From the NCBI RefSeq assembly GCF_008326305.1, contig NZ_BIXY01000002.1, forward strand, positions 62,001 through 126,000: a DNA stretch of 64,000 bases, given 5' to 3'. The translations under genes and the position numbers were made by a program. Each line of letters starts with the position of its first letter. Positions within the stretch are counted from its first letter, which is position 1. Under the pieces are notes generated by a model that was not told the DNA's origin, did not search any database, and worked only from the letters and a program-made list of their open reading frames with translations. The DNA is from Dictyobacter arantiisoli. Lineage in GTDB: Bacteria > Chloroflexota > Ktedonobacteria > Ktedonobacterales > Ktedonobacteraceae. This document shows positions 35,515 to 44,911 of the stretch, one piece after another.

Positions 35515-37675
35515 GAGCAGCCTCCTGCTCTTCCAGTGAACGCACGCCCTGCGCACCGAGCTCTTCCCAGGTCAGGCCTGCATAGAAAGGATTCTGTCCG
35601 GCAATCTCTAACAGAATGTCGCCTGGATGCGTATAATCCCATTCCGCGCCCAGATAGCGAGCCAGTGCGGTCAGGATCTCCCAGTCGGCACGTGCCCCTG
35701 GCAGCGGTCGCAAGGCGCGGTGGATAGCTTGTACATGATGATCTACATTGGTCATACTGCCATCTTTTTCAGCGAAGGAGACGGCTGGTAGCACCACATC
35801 CGCCTGCTGCGCCGTTTCGCTGAGCAATAAATCTTGAACAACCAGCAGTTCCAATCCTGACGAGAGTTTGCCGTCAGCCACATGTCGGGCGGGATTTGCT
35901 CCCATCACGAGCAGTGCTTTGACCTGTGAATTGCTGAGTATCTCGTTATAATCCAGACCAGGCTCGGCGAGTGCCTGATAGCCGGGCAAGGAATCGGGAA
36001 GTAGTCCCATATCGCGCGCACCCAGCGAGTTGGCATCTTCAAACAGCGGTCCCACGCCCGCACCGGGCCGATCAATTTGTCCCGTGAGAACCGCTATCGC
36101 CTGGAGATCGGCGGCCAGATCCTCATTGCCGGGTTCCAGTGTCGCCATTTCGTCATAGAGCAGTATCGCGCCCTGTGCGCCTACCAGTTCATCGGCCAGC
36201 GCCTGCAACTGTGTGGTCATGCGCGCACCGAAAAGATCTTCTCCGGCGCGGATCACCTGATCTTCTCTTTGCAAGAGCGTGCGAATCTCCTCGTGTCCGG
36301 TTAAATCCACCTCGGGATTTTTCAATACCTGCTTGAGCATGATCTTGGCGGCCACTCCTGCTGAAGCGCCTTCCGGCACCGTCAACTTGAGCGTTGCCAG
36401 CCGATCCAGTTCAGTCTCAGCGGCGTTGATGATCGAGATCCGCGCCCCCTTGCGCAGCGCCTTTTTGATACGCAGATTGAGGATCGGCTGGCGTTGATAA
36501 GGATCGGAGGCTATCAGCACAATATGTGATGCTTGCTCGATATCTACAATACTATTCGTCATCATCCAGGGCTTGCCGGTCAGTTGATCGCGTGGACCCG
36601 GGAAATAGCCATGCTGATGATCGACATTGTTGCTTCCCAGCACCTGACGCAGCAATTTCTGGAATAAATAGGCTTCCTCATTGGTGGTGCGTGTCGAGCC
36701 GATGCCCGCGATGGCCTGCGCACCATGCTGTGCCTTGATCTCTTTCAAGCGCGTGGCGATATAAGAGATCGCCTCATCCCAACTGGCAGCGCTCAACTGG
36801 CCGTTGCGGCGGATCAGCGGGGTACGCAGGCGTTGGGGATTATTGACATAGCCGAATTCCCAGCGGCCACGATTACATAGCCAGCCATCATCAATTGCAT
36901 CATTATTGCGTGACATCAGACGTGTCACACGATCCACGCGGGTATCGATGCGTGCATTACAGCCTACGCTACAGTTATTGCAGACGCCAGGCGTATGCTT
37001 CAGTTCCCAGGGTCGTGCCTTAAAGCGATAGGTACTGGCCGTCAGTGCGCCCACAGGACAGATCTCGGTCGTATTGCCAGAGAAGACCGAGTCAAAGGCA
37101 TGGCCGGGTGCGGTTCCCACCTCCATACGGAAGCCACGCGAGATCATCACCAGACCATTATCCATCGAGATCTCGGAGCTAAAGCGTGTGCAGCGCTGGC
37201 ATAGGATACAGCGCTCACGATCCAGCAAAACATCATTACTCACCGGGATTGGCTTTTGATAATGGCGTTTATGCAGGTCAAAGCGTGTCTTGCCTGGACC
37301 ATGCCGCAGCGTAAAATCCTGTAGATCGCACTCGCCTGCCTTATCGCAGATCGGGCAATCCAGTGGATGATTGAGCAAGAGAAATTCCAGCGTGCCCTGG
37401 CGCGCCTTCAGCACTTTCTCGGTCTTGGTATGTACCACCATACCCTCGGCTACCGGCGTGGTACACGATGTTTGTGGTGGTTTGGGAACCTTTTCAATCT
37501 CCACAAAGCACATGCGGCAGGCACCCAGCGGCGGCATCTTGGGATGATAACAATAGATGGGAATCTCAATACCCGCCTGCTGTGCAGCCGCCCATACCAG
37601 CGTTCCCGGAGGAACTTCTACTGGCATGCCATCAATGGTGAGATGGATTAATTCGTCTTTTTTCTCTTCAGGCAT
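35507..37675 (-). CDS. nuoG: NADH-quinone oxidoreductase subunit G
   Basis: A 722-residue catalytic-arm subunit. The N-terminal 2Fe-2S ferredoxin domain has CYHPKMPPLGACRMC. A His-Cys cluster region includes CPICDKAGECDLQD, and 4Fe-4S motifs include CILCQRC. The CNNCSVGC...WLC cluster (N7-like) is kept. A molybdopterin-oxidoreductase-type domain without its own redox role follows to the end. It passes electrons from NuoE/F to NuoI. It lies 18 bp downstream of nuoF. Confidence 0.95.
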   Translation of the reverse strand: MPEEKKDELIHLTIDGMPVEVPPGTLVWAAAQQAGIEIPIYCYHPKMPPLGACRMCFVEIEKVPKPPQTSCTTPVAEGMVVHTKTEKVLKARQGTLEFLLLNHPLDCPICDKAGECDLQDFTLRHGPGKTRFDLHKRHYQKPIPVSNDVLLDRERCILCQRCTRFSSEISMDNGLVMISRGFRMEVGTAPGHAFDSVFSGNTTEICPVGALTASTYRFKARPWELKHTPGVCNNCSVGCNARIDTRVDRVTRLMSRNNDAIDDGWLCNRGRWEFGYVNNPQRLRTPLIRRNGQLSAASWDEAISYIATRLKEIKAQHGAQAIAGIGSTRTTNEEAYLFQKLLRQVLGSNNVDHQHGYFPGPRDQLTGKPWMMTNSIVDIEQASHIVLIASDPYQRQPILNLRIKKALRKGARISIINAAETELDRLATLKLTVPEGASAGVAAKIMLKQVLKNPEVDLTGHEEIRTLLQREDQVIRAGEDLFGARMTTQLQALADELVGAQGAILLYDEMATLEPGNEDLAADLQAIAVLTGQIDRPGAGVGPLFEDANSLGARDMGLLPDSLPGYQALAEPGLDYNEILSNSQVKALLVMGANPARHVADGKLSSGLELLVVQDLLLSETAQQADVVLPAVSFAEKDGSMTNVDHHVQAIHRALRPLPGARADWEILTALARYLGAEWDYTHPGDILLEIAGQNPFYAGLTWEELGAQGVRSLEEQEAAHV

Positions 37676-37693
37676 TTGCGAACTTCCTCTATT

Positions 37694-39013
37694 CTATCTG
37701 CTTCCGACGGCCTGGACCGTCTCGTGGGCCTGCTGTTTGCTTCCAGGACCGGTCAGACAATGACCATGGGTGACATGATACTCGAACTCCTCGCGGAACA
37801 GGCGGATACCGCTGGTAATGCAACTTGTCGCCGCATCGCCCAGGGGACAAAACGACTTGCCGGACACGTTGTCGCAGATATCCAGCAGCAGATCGATATC
37901 CCGCATCTCGCCATGACCATGTTCCAGGCGTTCCAGGATCTCCGTCATCCAGAAGGTTCCCTCGCGGCACGGCGTACACTTGCCGCACGACTCGTCGCGA
38001 TAGAACTCACTCATTCGTGCGATAGCGCCTACAATACAGGTCTCATCCGAGATCACGATTACGCCTCCCGAACCAAGCATCGAGCCAGCGGCGGCAATAG
38101 ATTCATAATCGAGGGGCGTATCAATTTTGTCCGCGCCCAGAATAAAGGTCGATGAGCCGCCTGGAATGACGGCTTTCAGCTCGCGATCTCCCAGGATACC
38201 GCCGCCATATGCCTCATCGTAGATCAGCGTACGCATCGGTACTCCCAGCGGCAATTCGTAATTGCCTGGATTTTTTACCTGTCCACTGAGGCAGAAGATA
38301 CGCGTACCCTTACTCTTCTCGGTTCCAAACGAGGCATACCACTCGGCCCCGCCTGCCACTATTGCTGGCACCGTCGCCAGCGTCTCGCAGTTATTGATCA
38401 CGGTCGGGCCGCCATACAGGCCGACCACTGCCGGAAAGGGCGGCTTCAATCTGGGATAGCCACGGCGGCCCTCCAGCGATTCCATCAAGGCGCTTTCCTC
38501 GCCACAGATATAGGCACCTGCGCCACGATGCACAATCACATCCAGGCTAAAATCGCTTCCTAGAATATTTGAGCCGAGCAGACCAGCCGCATAGGCCTCA
38601 TCCACCGCCTTCTCAACCTGCTCGGCGGCCCTGGTTAATTCGCCCCGTACATAGATAAAGGCCGTCTGGACATGGCAGGCATAGCTTGTAATAATCACAC
38701 CTTCAAGCAGGCGGTGTGGCATCCGTTCCATCAACACCCGATCCTTACAGGTACCTGGTTCGCTCTCGTCGCTATTGCAGCACAGATAGCGTGGCATATT
38801 GTTCTTGGCGAGAAAGCTCCACTTCAGACCCGTCGGAAAGCCCGCACCGCCGCGCCCGCGCAAACCAGAAACCTTCATCATCTCAACCAGCGCATCCGGC
38901 TGATACTCGCGCAGAGCTTTGGCGAGGGCCGTATAGCCACCGTACTGTTGATAGACCGCCAATGAATCTATACCAGGGACATCTAGATTTTTGGTAATAA
39001 TCAGTTCTGGCAT
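37694..39013 (-). CDS. nuoF: NADH-quinone oxidoreductase subunit F
   Basis: The 439-residue NADH- and FMN-binding subunit where electrons enter complex I. GRGGAGFPTGLKWSF is the FMN/NADH glycine-rich loop. ESCGKCTPCREG and the later Cys in KSFCPLGDAA hold 4Fe-4S cluster N3. The length is normal. AAGGA lies 10 bp upstream of the ATG. Confidence 0.96.
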   Translation of the reverse strand: MPELIITKNLDVPGIDSLAVYQQYGGYTALAKALREYQPDALVEMMKVSGLRGRGGAGFPTGLKWSFLAKNNMPRYLCCNSDESEPGTCKDRVLMERMPHRLLEGVIITSYACHVQTAFIYVRGELTRAAEQVEKAVDEAYAAGLLGSNILGSDFSLDVIVHRGAGAYICGEESALMESLEGRRGYPRLKPPFPAVVGLYGGPTVINNCETLATVPAIVAGGAEWYASFGTEKSKGTRIFCLSGQVKNPGNYELPLGVPMRTLIYDEAYGGGILGDRELKAVIPGGSSTFILGADKIDTPLDYESIAAAGSMLGSGGVIVISDETCIVGAIARMSEFYRDESCGKCTPCREGTFWMTEILERLEHGHGEMRDIDLLLDICDNVSGKSFCPLGDAATSCITSGIRLFREEFEYHVTHGHCLTGPGSKQQAHETVQAVGSR

Positions 39014-39056
39014 ATGTCATATTTCCTTCGTGCGTGTGGGTCATTGCATTATTCAA

Positions 39057-39548
39057 TTACACGCGTCTCTCAATGCCCAGTTCTTGATCCAACGCATCAA
39101 TCAGCGCATCGGCCCGCTCGTTTGTCATGTGTTCATAAAACTCGCCATTGACCTGTAAGGCCGGGGCCGAGCTACACGCTGCGATACACTCCGCCGTCTT
39201 TAGCGAATAATTGCCATCGGGAGTTGTCTCGCCACGCTTGATTTGCAGGCGTTGTTCCAGATGTTCAACCAGCGCATCGCAATTGCGTAGATAGCAGGAA
39301 ATACTGGTGCACACATGAATAATCTTTTTGCCCTGTGGACGCTGATAATACATCGTATAAAAAGTCGCGATGCTTTCCACATCATCGATGGTCAGATTAA
39401 TTGCCTCCGCGACTGCCTGTAGCCCCTCGGCGGTGATATATCCCTCTTCCAGTTGCGCGATATGCAATGAAGGCATCACAGCGGAGCGCGCCACGGGATA
39501 GCGTGATGCCAGATCCCGCATACGCTGTTTGGCCTGTTCAGAAATCAT
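39057..39548 (-). CDS. nuoE: NADH-quinone oxidoreductase subunit E
   Basis: A 163-residue thioredoxin-fold subunit with the N1a 2Fe-2S cluster. Ligands lie in CTSISCYLRN and AECIAACSSAP. The N-terminal helical part matches the family. The gene overlaps the nuoD stop by 4 bp, so translation is coupled. Confidence 0.96.
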   Translation of the reverse strand: MISEQAKQRMRDLASRYPVARSAVMPSLHIAQLEEGYITAEGLQAVAEAINLTIDDVESIATFYTMYYQRPQGKKIIHVCTSISCYLRNCDALVEHLEQRLQIKRGETTPDGNYSLKTAECIAACSSAPALQVNGEFYEHMTNERADALIDALDQELGIERRV

Positions 39549-40792
39549 CGATCCACCTCTCCTAAAATGATGTCGATACTCCCGATGCCCGCCACGACAT
39601 CGGCCAGGAAACCGCCCTCAATCATGCGTGGCAAGACCTGTAAGTTTGCGAAAGAGGGTCCACGCACATGCATGCGATAGGGATGCGCACTCCCATCGCT
39701 GACAAGATAGACTGCCAGTTCGCCCTTGGGGGACTCGGTGCGCACAAAAGCCTCGCCGATGGGTGGTCGATAGCCTTCGGTGAACAGCTTAAAGTGATGG
39801 ATCAACGCTTCCATGCTGCCTGTGATTTGCCATTTAGGAGGCGGGGTAATCTTAGGATTGCTGACACGATACGGACCTGTTGGCAGTCCTTCCAGCGCTT
39901 GATTGACAATCTTGAGGCTCTGTTCCATTTCCAGCATGCGTACCAGATAGCGATCAAAGACATCGCCATGTGAGCCTACCGGTATATCAAACTCAAAGCG
40001 CTCGTAGCCAGAATAGGGAAAGACCTTGCGGATATCCCAGACCACGCCGCTACCGCGCAGGACCGGGCCGGTCGCGCCATAAGCGATGGCATCATCCTTA
40101 CTCAGCACACTGACATTCCTGGTACGTTCCAGCCAGAGCTGATTATTGGTGAGTAGATCGTGATATTCTTGTAAGCGCGCCGGAAAGATCGAGGTAAAGG
40201 CGCGTACTTTTTCATTAAAGCCAGGAGGGAGATCGGCCTGGAGTCCACCGGGACAGATATAGCTGGTCATCATGCGGACGCCAGAGATGTATTCAAAGAT
40301 ATCCAGGATCAGCTCACGTTCACGGAAACAATACAGAAAGGTACTCATCGCACCCAGATCCAGCGCATGTGTCCCGAGCCAGACCAGATGGCTGGCTATG
40401 CGCTGCAATTCCGCCAGGATCACGCGGGTATACTGAACCTTCTCGCTAATCTCATCCTCAATGCCCAACAGGCGTTCAACCGAGAGCGAATAGGCCAGAT
40501 TATTGCTGAGTGGGGCCACATAATCCATACGATCTGTCAGCACCAGGGCCTGATGATAGCTCTTAGCCTCGGCGGTCTTCTCGATACCGGTATGGAGGAA
40601 GCCGATGTCGGGAATCGCCTTGATGACGGTTTCGCCCTCAATCGTCAGCAAGAGTCGCAACACGCCATGAGTACTCGGATGCTGCGGCCCCATATTGATC
40701 GTCATCGTATCCGCGTGCGGACCCTCCTCCTGAGTCTGCGTCGGATCTTTATCCAGCGTATAGGTATTCTTTATGATTTCTTGCTGTTTCAT
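39545..40792 (-). CDS. nuoD: NADH-quinone oxidoreductase subunit D
   Basis: A 415-residue subunit related to the [NiFe]-hydrogenase large chain, forming the quinone-reduction pocket with NuoB. The N-terminal MGPQHPSTHGVLRLLL loop and GFLHTGIEK are present, and the C-terminus ends DIILGEVDR. The quinone-loop His is kept. It starts 3 bp after nuoC and overlaps nuoE by 4 bp. Confidence 0.96.
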   Translation of the reverse strand: MKQQEIIKNTYTLDKDPTQTQEEGPHADTMTINMGPQHPSTHGVLRLLLTIEGETVIKAIPDIGFLHTGIEKTAEAKSYHQALVLTDRMDYVAPLSNNLAYSLSVERLLGIEDEISEKVQYTRVILAELQRIASHLVWLGTHALDLGAMSTFLYCFRERELILDIFEYISGVRMMTSYICPGGLQADLPPGFNEKVRAFTSIFPARLQEYHDLLTNNQLWLERTRNVSVLSKDDAIAYGATGPVLRGSGVVWDIRKVFPYSGYERFEFDIPVGSHGDVFDRYLVRMLEMEQSLKIVNQALEGLPTGPYRVSNPKITPPPKWQITGSMEALIHHFKLFTEGYRPPIGEAFVRTESPKGELAVYLVSDGSAHPYRMHVRGPSFANLQVLPRMIEGGFLADVVAGIGSIDIILGEVDR

Positions 40793-40795
40793 TAA

Positions 40796-41506
40796 TCATC
40801 CTTTACGCGTTCCATCCTGAGATTGGGCCTGAGTTCGTGACCGGGTGGTTGACGATGTGGCAGACGTATCGTCCTCAGCCGAACGGGCAAACGTTCCGGG
40901 CTCCTGCTCAGAATTGACCTGCTGACGCTTCTCATTGAGGCCGCGCCCGTCAGATGTACGAAGCGTTTGCTGATAATAATCGCCGACTCCAGGATCAGTA
41001 GTGTAGGGAACTTGACCGCCCCAATGGGGTTCAGGTAATTCAAAGCCGGTAAGAGGATAATCCTTACGAAGAGGATGGGTTGTCCATTCGGGGGGCATCA
41101 TAATACGTCTCAGGTCAGGATGGTTGCTAAAGGTCAGCCCGAAGAGATCAAAGACCTCACGTTCGTACCAGTTGGCGGCGGGCCAGATACCCGTGACTGA
41201 TGGTACAGTGGGATGTTCTTCGCGGCGCTGGCCCACGCGTGTCTTGAGACGTATGTAACAGCGATGTGTCAGCGAAAGTATATGATAGACGACATCAAAA
41301 CGCGGAACGCGTTCAGGCCAATCCACTGCCGTCACTGTTTCCAGAAACGCATAGTGGAGTTCCTGTTTGAGATAGGCACAGACCTCTACCAGATGCTCTG
41401 GCTTTAGCACGAGCGTCTGCTCATCTCGGAACTCGACCGTTTCCACGATTGCTTGGGGGAACACACTCTGCACCGTCTCGATTGTCGATGCTGCTGTAAT
41501 GACCAT
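40796..41506 (-). CDS. nuoC: NADH-quinone oxidoreductase subunit C
   Basis: A peripheral-arm subunit, about 236 residues. The 30-kDa subunit signature is seen in ERVPRFDVVYHILSL and WPAANWYEREVFDLFGLTFSNHPDLRRIMMP (spanning two blocks). The last 50 residues are a hydrophilic, Ser/Arg/Gln-rich extension. I chose the ATG at 41506 because AAGGA lies 12 bp before it. The ATG at 41518 is only 1 bp after that site. Confidence 0.92.
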   Translation of the reverse strand: MVITAASTIETVQSVFPQAIVETVEFRDEQTLVLKPEHLVEVCAYLKQELHYAFLETVTAVDWPERVPRFDVVYHILSLTHRCYIRLKTRVGQRREEHPTVPSVTGIWPAANWYEREVFDLFGLTFSNHPDLRRIMMPPEWTTHPLRKDYPLTGFELPEPHWGGQVPYTTDPGVGDYYQQTLRTSDGRGLNEKRQQVNSEQEPGTFARSAEDDTSATSSTTRSRTQAQSQDGTRKG

Positions 41507-41537
41507 ACTATTTAGCATTCCTTCAGTGTGCAATAAC

Positions 41538-41649
41538 AATGTGTAAAAAGACACTGCATCAGACTGCCGATACTAACGTGTAAAAAAGACGCTGTACCAG
41601 TCTGCTGATAGCAATGTGTGAAAATACACCGCACCAGTATGCCGACACC
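41538..41649. repeat. Three degenerate 37-38 bp tandem repeats between nuoB and nuoC
   Basis: Units at 41538-41574, 41575-41612 and 41613-41649 share AAyGTGTrAAAA, then ACrCyGyAyCAG, then CTGCyGA. They lie in the only long gap (41507-41884) of the operon. A 113-codon minus-strand frame (41512-41853, GTG start) runs through them, but its residues look like translated repeats and I do not call it a gene. The other half of the gap shows nothing. Confidence 0.6.
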
Positions 41650-41884
41650 ACAGTCGTAATAAGTCCAAAAAAGCGAACAGCAGGGTTGCAGGTTCTCTAG
41701 CCTTCCAGGGAATGTACCAGGATCAATCAAGCCACCCCACCGCGCCAGCCACACACCCGAACGTCCTTGTCCGCTTTTCGATGTATCCAATCTTAAAAGG
41801 CAACCGGGCACCGCCCTTTCATTGAGCGTGGCACCCATCTCTACAACACGCACTTACGAGAAGCACATCAACAGTAGCAAAGTA

Positions 41885-42490
41885 TCAGGTTTGATCAGAA
41901 ATTGGACCCGTCAGTTTTAGTTCACTATCCTTAAGGGGGTCCGGTGGATTAGGGATACCGGCCTGAATCTTGCGTTGTAATTCATTGAAGCCAAACAGCA
42001 ACATATCAGGCGTAGGAGGACAGCCGGGCACGAAGACATCGACCGGCACGATCTTATCGACACCCTGTACAATCGCGTAATTATTAAAAACGCCACCGCA
42101 CGAGGCGCAGGCCCCCATTGAAATAACCCATTTCGGTTCAGGCATCTGATCATAGATCTGTCGCAGCACCGGAGCCATCTTCACGGAGCAACGACCGGCC
42201 ACAATCATCAAATCTGCCTGACGGGGAGAGGCGCGAAAAACCTCCGCGCCAAAGCGCGACATATCGAAGCGACTACCCTGAGCGGACATCATTTCAATGG
42301 CACAGCAGGCCAGACCAAACGTCACTGGCCAGAGCGAAGAACTGCGGCCCCAATTCAGCACCTTACTCACCTGAGTCGTCAGGATGCCGAAGTTGCCATC
42401 CTTCTCATGGACCGGCAAATCGTGCCGCATGCGCGGCGTTTGCGTATTCGAATACGTCTGAACCGGCTCCCAGGGATTCTTTACTCCCAT
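41885..42490 (-). CDS. nuoB: NADH-quinone oxidoreductase subunit B
   Basis: A 201-residue subunit holding the terminal 4Fe-4S cluster N2 that reduces quinone. Ligands are in [11 protein letters not shown] (tandem Cys), GRCSVKM and [26 protein letters not shown] is also typical. The ATG at 42490 has GGGAG upstream and overlaps the end of nuoA by 10 bp. A start seven codons earlier is possible. Confidence 0.95.
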   Translation of the reverse strand: MGVKNPWEPVQTYSNTQTPRMRHDLPVHEKDGNFGILTTQVSKVLNWGRSSSLWPVTFGLACCAIEMMSAQGSRFDMSRFGAEVFRASPRQADLMIVAGRCSVKMAPVLRQIYDQMPEPKWVISMGACASCGGVFNNYAIVQGVDKIVPVDVFVPGCPPTPDMLLFGFNELQRKIQAGIPNPPDPLKDSELKLTGPISDQT

Positions 42491-42834
42491 GTAAACGCTC
42501 CCTTCCGCCAAACATAGACATATCCCACCATCAGCACCGCCATGAAGACCAGTAACTCAAGCAAGCCAAACAACTTCAATTGATGCAACAGGATGGCGAG
42601 AGGATAAAAAGAAACGATCTCGATATCGAATGCAATAAAAAGCATACCAGTCAGAAGATACTTTACTGGAAAGCGCCGCTTCGGTGCAGCGATCTCTTGA
42701 ATACCGCATTCATAGGGTGCTAACTTCTCCGGCGAAGGCTTTTTGGGCCCAAGGAAACCAGTGACCGCCATCACCAGTAAGCCAAAGAGGATAGCCAATG
42801 TCACATAAATGAAAACGGGGAGTGCTGTTTCCAT
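42481..42834 (-). CDS. nuoA: NADH-quinone oxidoreductase subunit A
   Basis: The first gene of the operon, a 117-residue three-helix subunit. [39 protein letters not shown], read in segments, gives the conserved YECG loop, the FPVKYYL-like element and FDIE/VSFYP helix. The start is the second ATG (42834), because AAGGG precedes it and homology begins with [11 protein letters not shown]. Confidence 0.93.
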   Translation of the reverse strand: METALPVFIYVTLAILFGLLVMAVTGFLGPKKPSPEKLAPYECGIQEIAAPKRRFPVKYLLTGMLFIAFDIEIVSFYPLAILLHQLKLFGLLELLVFMAVLMVGYVYVWRKGAFTWE

Positions 42835-42916
42835 AGACGTGGGACCCTTCATTTCTTACAAAATACACGCATAGACGCACATTACGAGGTGTCCAAAGTA
42901 CACTTCCTCATTTGGT

Positions 42917-42946
42917 ATCGTAGCATAGAGGAGGCGATAAAGTCAA
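42917..42946 (-). promoter_or_regulatory. Promoter of the nuo operon
   Basis: Read on the minus strand, TTGACT (42941-42946) and TACGAT (42917-42922) are separated by 18 bp. The leader before nuoA would be about 75 nt. Nothing else is seen in 42853-43036. Confidence 0.55.
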
Positions 42947-43036
42947 ATGAAAAGAGCATTCAAAGATACTTCCCAGCAAAGCGAGCCCTGGACTCATCAA
43001 TAGCAAGCGAGCACTATTCATGTGTTTTAGAGCACA

Positions 43037-43058
43037 AAATAGGTGAGCCCACCTATTT
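43037..43058 (-). terminator. Possible terminator after small hypothetical gene
   Basis: AAATAGGTG (43037-43045) and CACCTATTT (43050-43058) form a 9-bp stem with a 4-nt loop. On the minus strand it ends in TTTT, about 100 bp after the stop at 43161. Confidence 0.45.
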
Positions 43059-43160
43059 CATTCTACTACCCATGCGATAGCAAATAAGCCCATCATACAG
43101 TGAGGTGTCATGATTTACTACCTCAACTCATTTTGTTTCAATAAAACAGACAATGAACAG

Positions 43161-43457
43161 TCAACGATTTTTCTTGTTTGCCTGAGCAGTGGCACTGGCA
43201 TATATTGCTGTAATTGACAAAGGCGGACGGCAATCCTTACAAGAAGGTGATGATTGTCCTTGGCTTACAATGTGATTATATTCTGCCTCCGTAATCACTT
43301 TTACAGAATTATCAAAGCGGAGAAAAAGACGCGAAGTGCCTTTAAATTGATCTGTTGCTTTACTCTGGAAAAAGGCAACGTCAACAGACGCGGAAGACGG
43401 AACATTCCAAGTTACATCAGGGAAAATATTTTGATCCACTGTAAAATTCCCTGTCAT
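43161..43457 (-). CDS. Small hypothetical protein
   Basis: A 98-residue protein that I do not recognise. It is mostly polar with beta-prone segments (SVDVAFFQ, SRLFLRFDNSVKVI), a CKDC pair near the end and a basic terminus. The ATG at 43457 has GGAG 6 bp upstream. The frame stays open about 25 codons further to a stop, with a TTG at 43499. It might therefore be an intact small gene or the tail of a decayed one. It has no clear signal peptide. Confidence 0.4.
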   Translation of the reverse strand: MTGNFTVDQNIFPDVTWNVPSSASVDVAFFQSKATDQFKGTSRLFLRFDNSVKVITEAEYNHIVSQGQSSPSCKDCRPPLSITAIYASATAQANKKNR

Positions 43458-43596
43458 GCCAGGCTCCGGATAGTTTTGTACTAAAGGGCTCAAGGGCAAG
43501 AATGATGACTTATCAGAAAATTTTAGTAACTATTTAGGCCATTTCTCCATTGTCATCCACGTTTGGGTAAATCACCCAGGGAGCGATGGTCGTACG

Positions 43597-43673
43597 ATGA
43601 AGGGGAAAGCGCACCTCGGCTGTGGCCCTGGCACGCACCTACGTTTTCGGGCATTTGTGGCTTTCCCCTTCAT
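43597..43673. repeat. Perfect 14-bp inverted repeat bounding 77 bp
   Basis: ATGAAGGGGAAAGC (43597-43610) and GCTTTCCCCTTCAT (43660-43673) are exact inverted repeats around a 49-nt loop. It lies just after the aminotransferase stop (minus strand) and has no T tract. It could be a terminator-like stem or a very small mobile repeat. The rest of 43458-43705 holds no gene. Confidence 0.5.
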
Positions 43674-43705
43674 TTTACTTTTTTGAGCGGCATTGCCCGT
43701 GGGGG

Positions 43706-44911
43706 TTAACGGTCGGCGAGCTGGCAGATGGCCTGAATTCCACGTATAAGCTCATCTTCGGTGGCGGCGAGTGAGACGCGAACATAGTCGTCAGTAATTG
43801 TGCCGAAGCCCTGGCCTGGCGTGACGGCGACGTTGCTTTCGCGAATCAGATCGAGCGCGAACTGACGTCCGTTGCGAGGGGTGCCGTGCCGCTTGCTGAT
43901 GTTGATGAGGATATAAAAGGCTCCGTGCGGAGTATAACTATAGCGGTTGGCAGCCTTGAGTTGCTGGATTACGAGATCGCGATGCTGGCGATAACTTTCG
44001 CGCATCGTGACGAGACAATCCTGTGGTCCTGTCAAGGCGGCAGCGGCGGCACGTTGGATCGGTGTGCTGATATTGGTGAGTCCCGCGTTAAGCACATCCA
44101 CAATAGTCTTCATGAGTGGCTTGCCCGCTACGACATATCCGATACGCCAGCCTGTCATGGCATAGGATTTGGAGAAGGTATAGATACCGACAAAGCGTCC
44201 GCTTTCAAACTCTGCCGGGGTGAGGAGTGACGCGGGACTGATGTGCTCGCCCTCGAAGATGAGCTGATCATAGCATTCGTCCGAGAGCAGATAGAGATCA
44301 TGGCGCTGGGCGAATGCTAGCAACTCAGTGATAATTTGCCGTGTCATCACGGCTCCGGTAGGATTACCCGGAGTATTGATTAAGAGCATTTTGGTGCGTG
44401 GGCTGATGCGCTTTTCAAGCTGATCCATATCTGGCAGCCAGTCATTGTTGGGATCAAGCGCATAGGGGACGGCGACTGCGCCAGCGATCTGGATCTGCGG
44501 CAGATAGATGGGCCAGCAGGGATTAGGGACCAGGACCTCATCACCGGGATCAAGCGTTGCCAGCAGAGAGGATTGGATCGCGCCTGTGCCGCCCTGGGCG
44601 ATGGCGACATTATCCGGTTCTACCGTATAGCCGTTGATACGTGTGATTTTGTCGGCGATCAATTCGCGCAGCCAGCGCTGTCCACTGGCCGGTCCATATG
44701 TTTGTAGCTCGCCGGAAATACTCTCGATAGCTGCCAGCCTGATATGTTCGGGCGTGCGGAAATTTGGTTCGCCGATTTGCAAACGAATCGGGGGCGCGAC
44801 AGTCTCGCCACGTGCCTCGGCCTCGCGCTGCAAGCGATCCGCATACGCGCCCAGCGAAACAATATCCGGGACTGGAATTTCATACAAAGAAGGTTTGCCT
44901 GTTTTCATCAT
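43706..44911 (-). CDS. Class I/II pyridoxal-phosphate aminotransferase
   Basis: A 401-residue fold-type I aminotransferase of the AspC-like group. The PLP lysine is in TFSKSYAMTGWRIGYV. NTPGNPTGAVM and LLSDECYDQLIF hold the cofactor-binding Asn and Asp/Tyr, and the C-terminal substrate Arg is in DYVRVSLA. The amino acid substrate is not clear. The ATGATGA overlap with the M20 peptidase gene upstream shows coupled translation. The pair may break down a peptide or amino-acid conjugate. Confidence 0.88.
   Translation of the reverse strand: MMKTGKPSLYEIPVPDIVSLGAYADRLQREAEARGETVAPPIRLQIGEPNFRTPEHIRLAAIESISGELQTYGPASGQRWLRELIADKITRINGYTVEPDNVAIAQGGTGAIQSSLLATLDPGDEVLVPNPCWPIYLPQIQIAGAVAVPYALDPNNDWLPDMDQLEKRISPRTKMLLINTPGNPTGAVMTRQIITELLAFAQRHDLYLLSDECYDQLIFEGEHISPASLLTPAEFESGRFVGIYTFSKSYAMTGWRIGYVVAGKPLMKTIVDVLNAGLTNISTPIQRAAAAALTGPQDCLVTMRESYRQHRDLVIQQLKAANRYSYTPHGAFYILINISKRHGTPRNGRQFALDLIRESNVAVTPGQGFGTITDDYVRVSLAATEDELIRGIQAICQLADR

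Noticed and set aside
41512-41853. 113-codon frame between nuoB and nuoC on the operon strand
   Set aside because: Much of it is translated tandem repeat, it starts with GTG without a ribosome site, and no family is recognised. I could not exclude a lineage-specific gene, so it is noted under the repeat.
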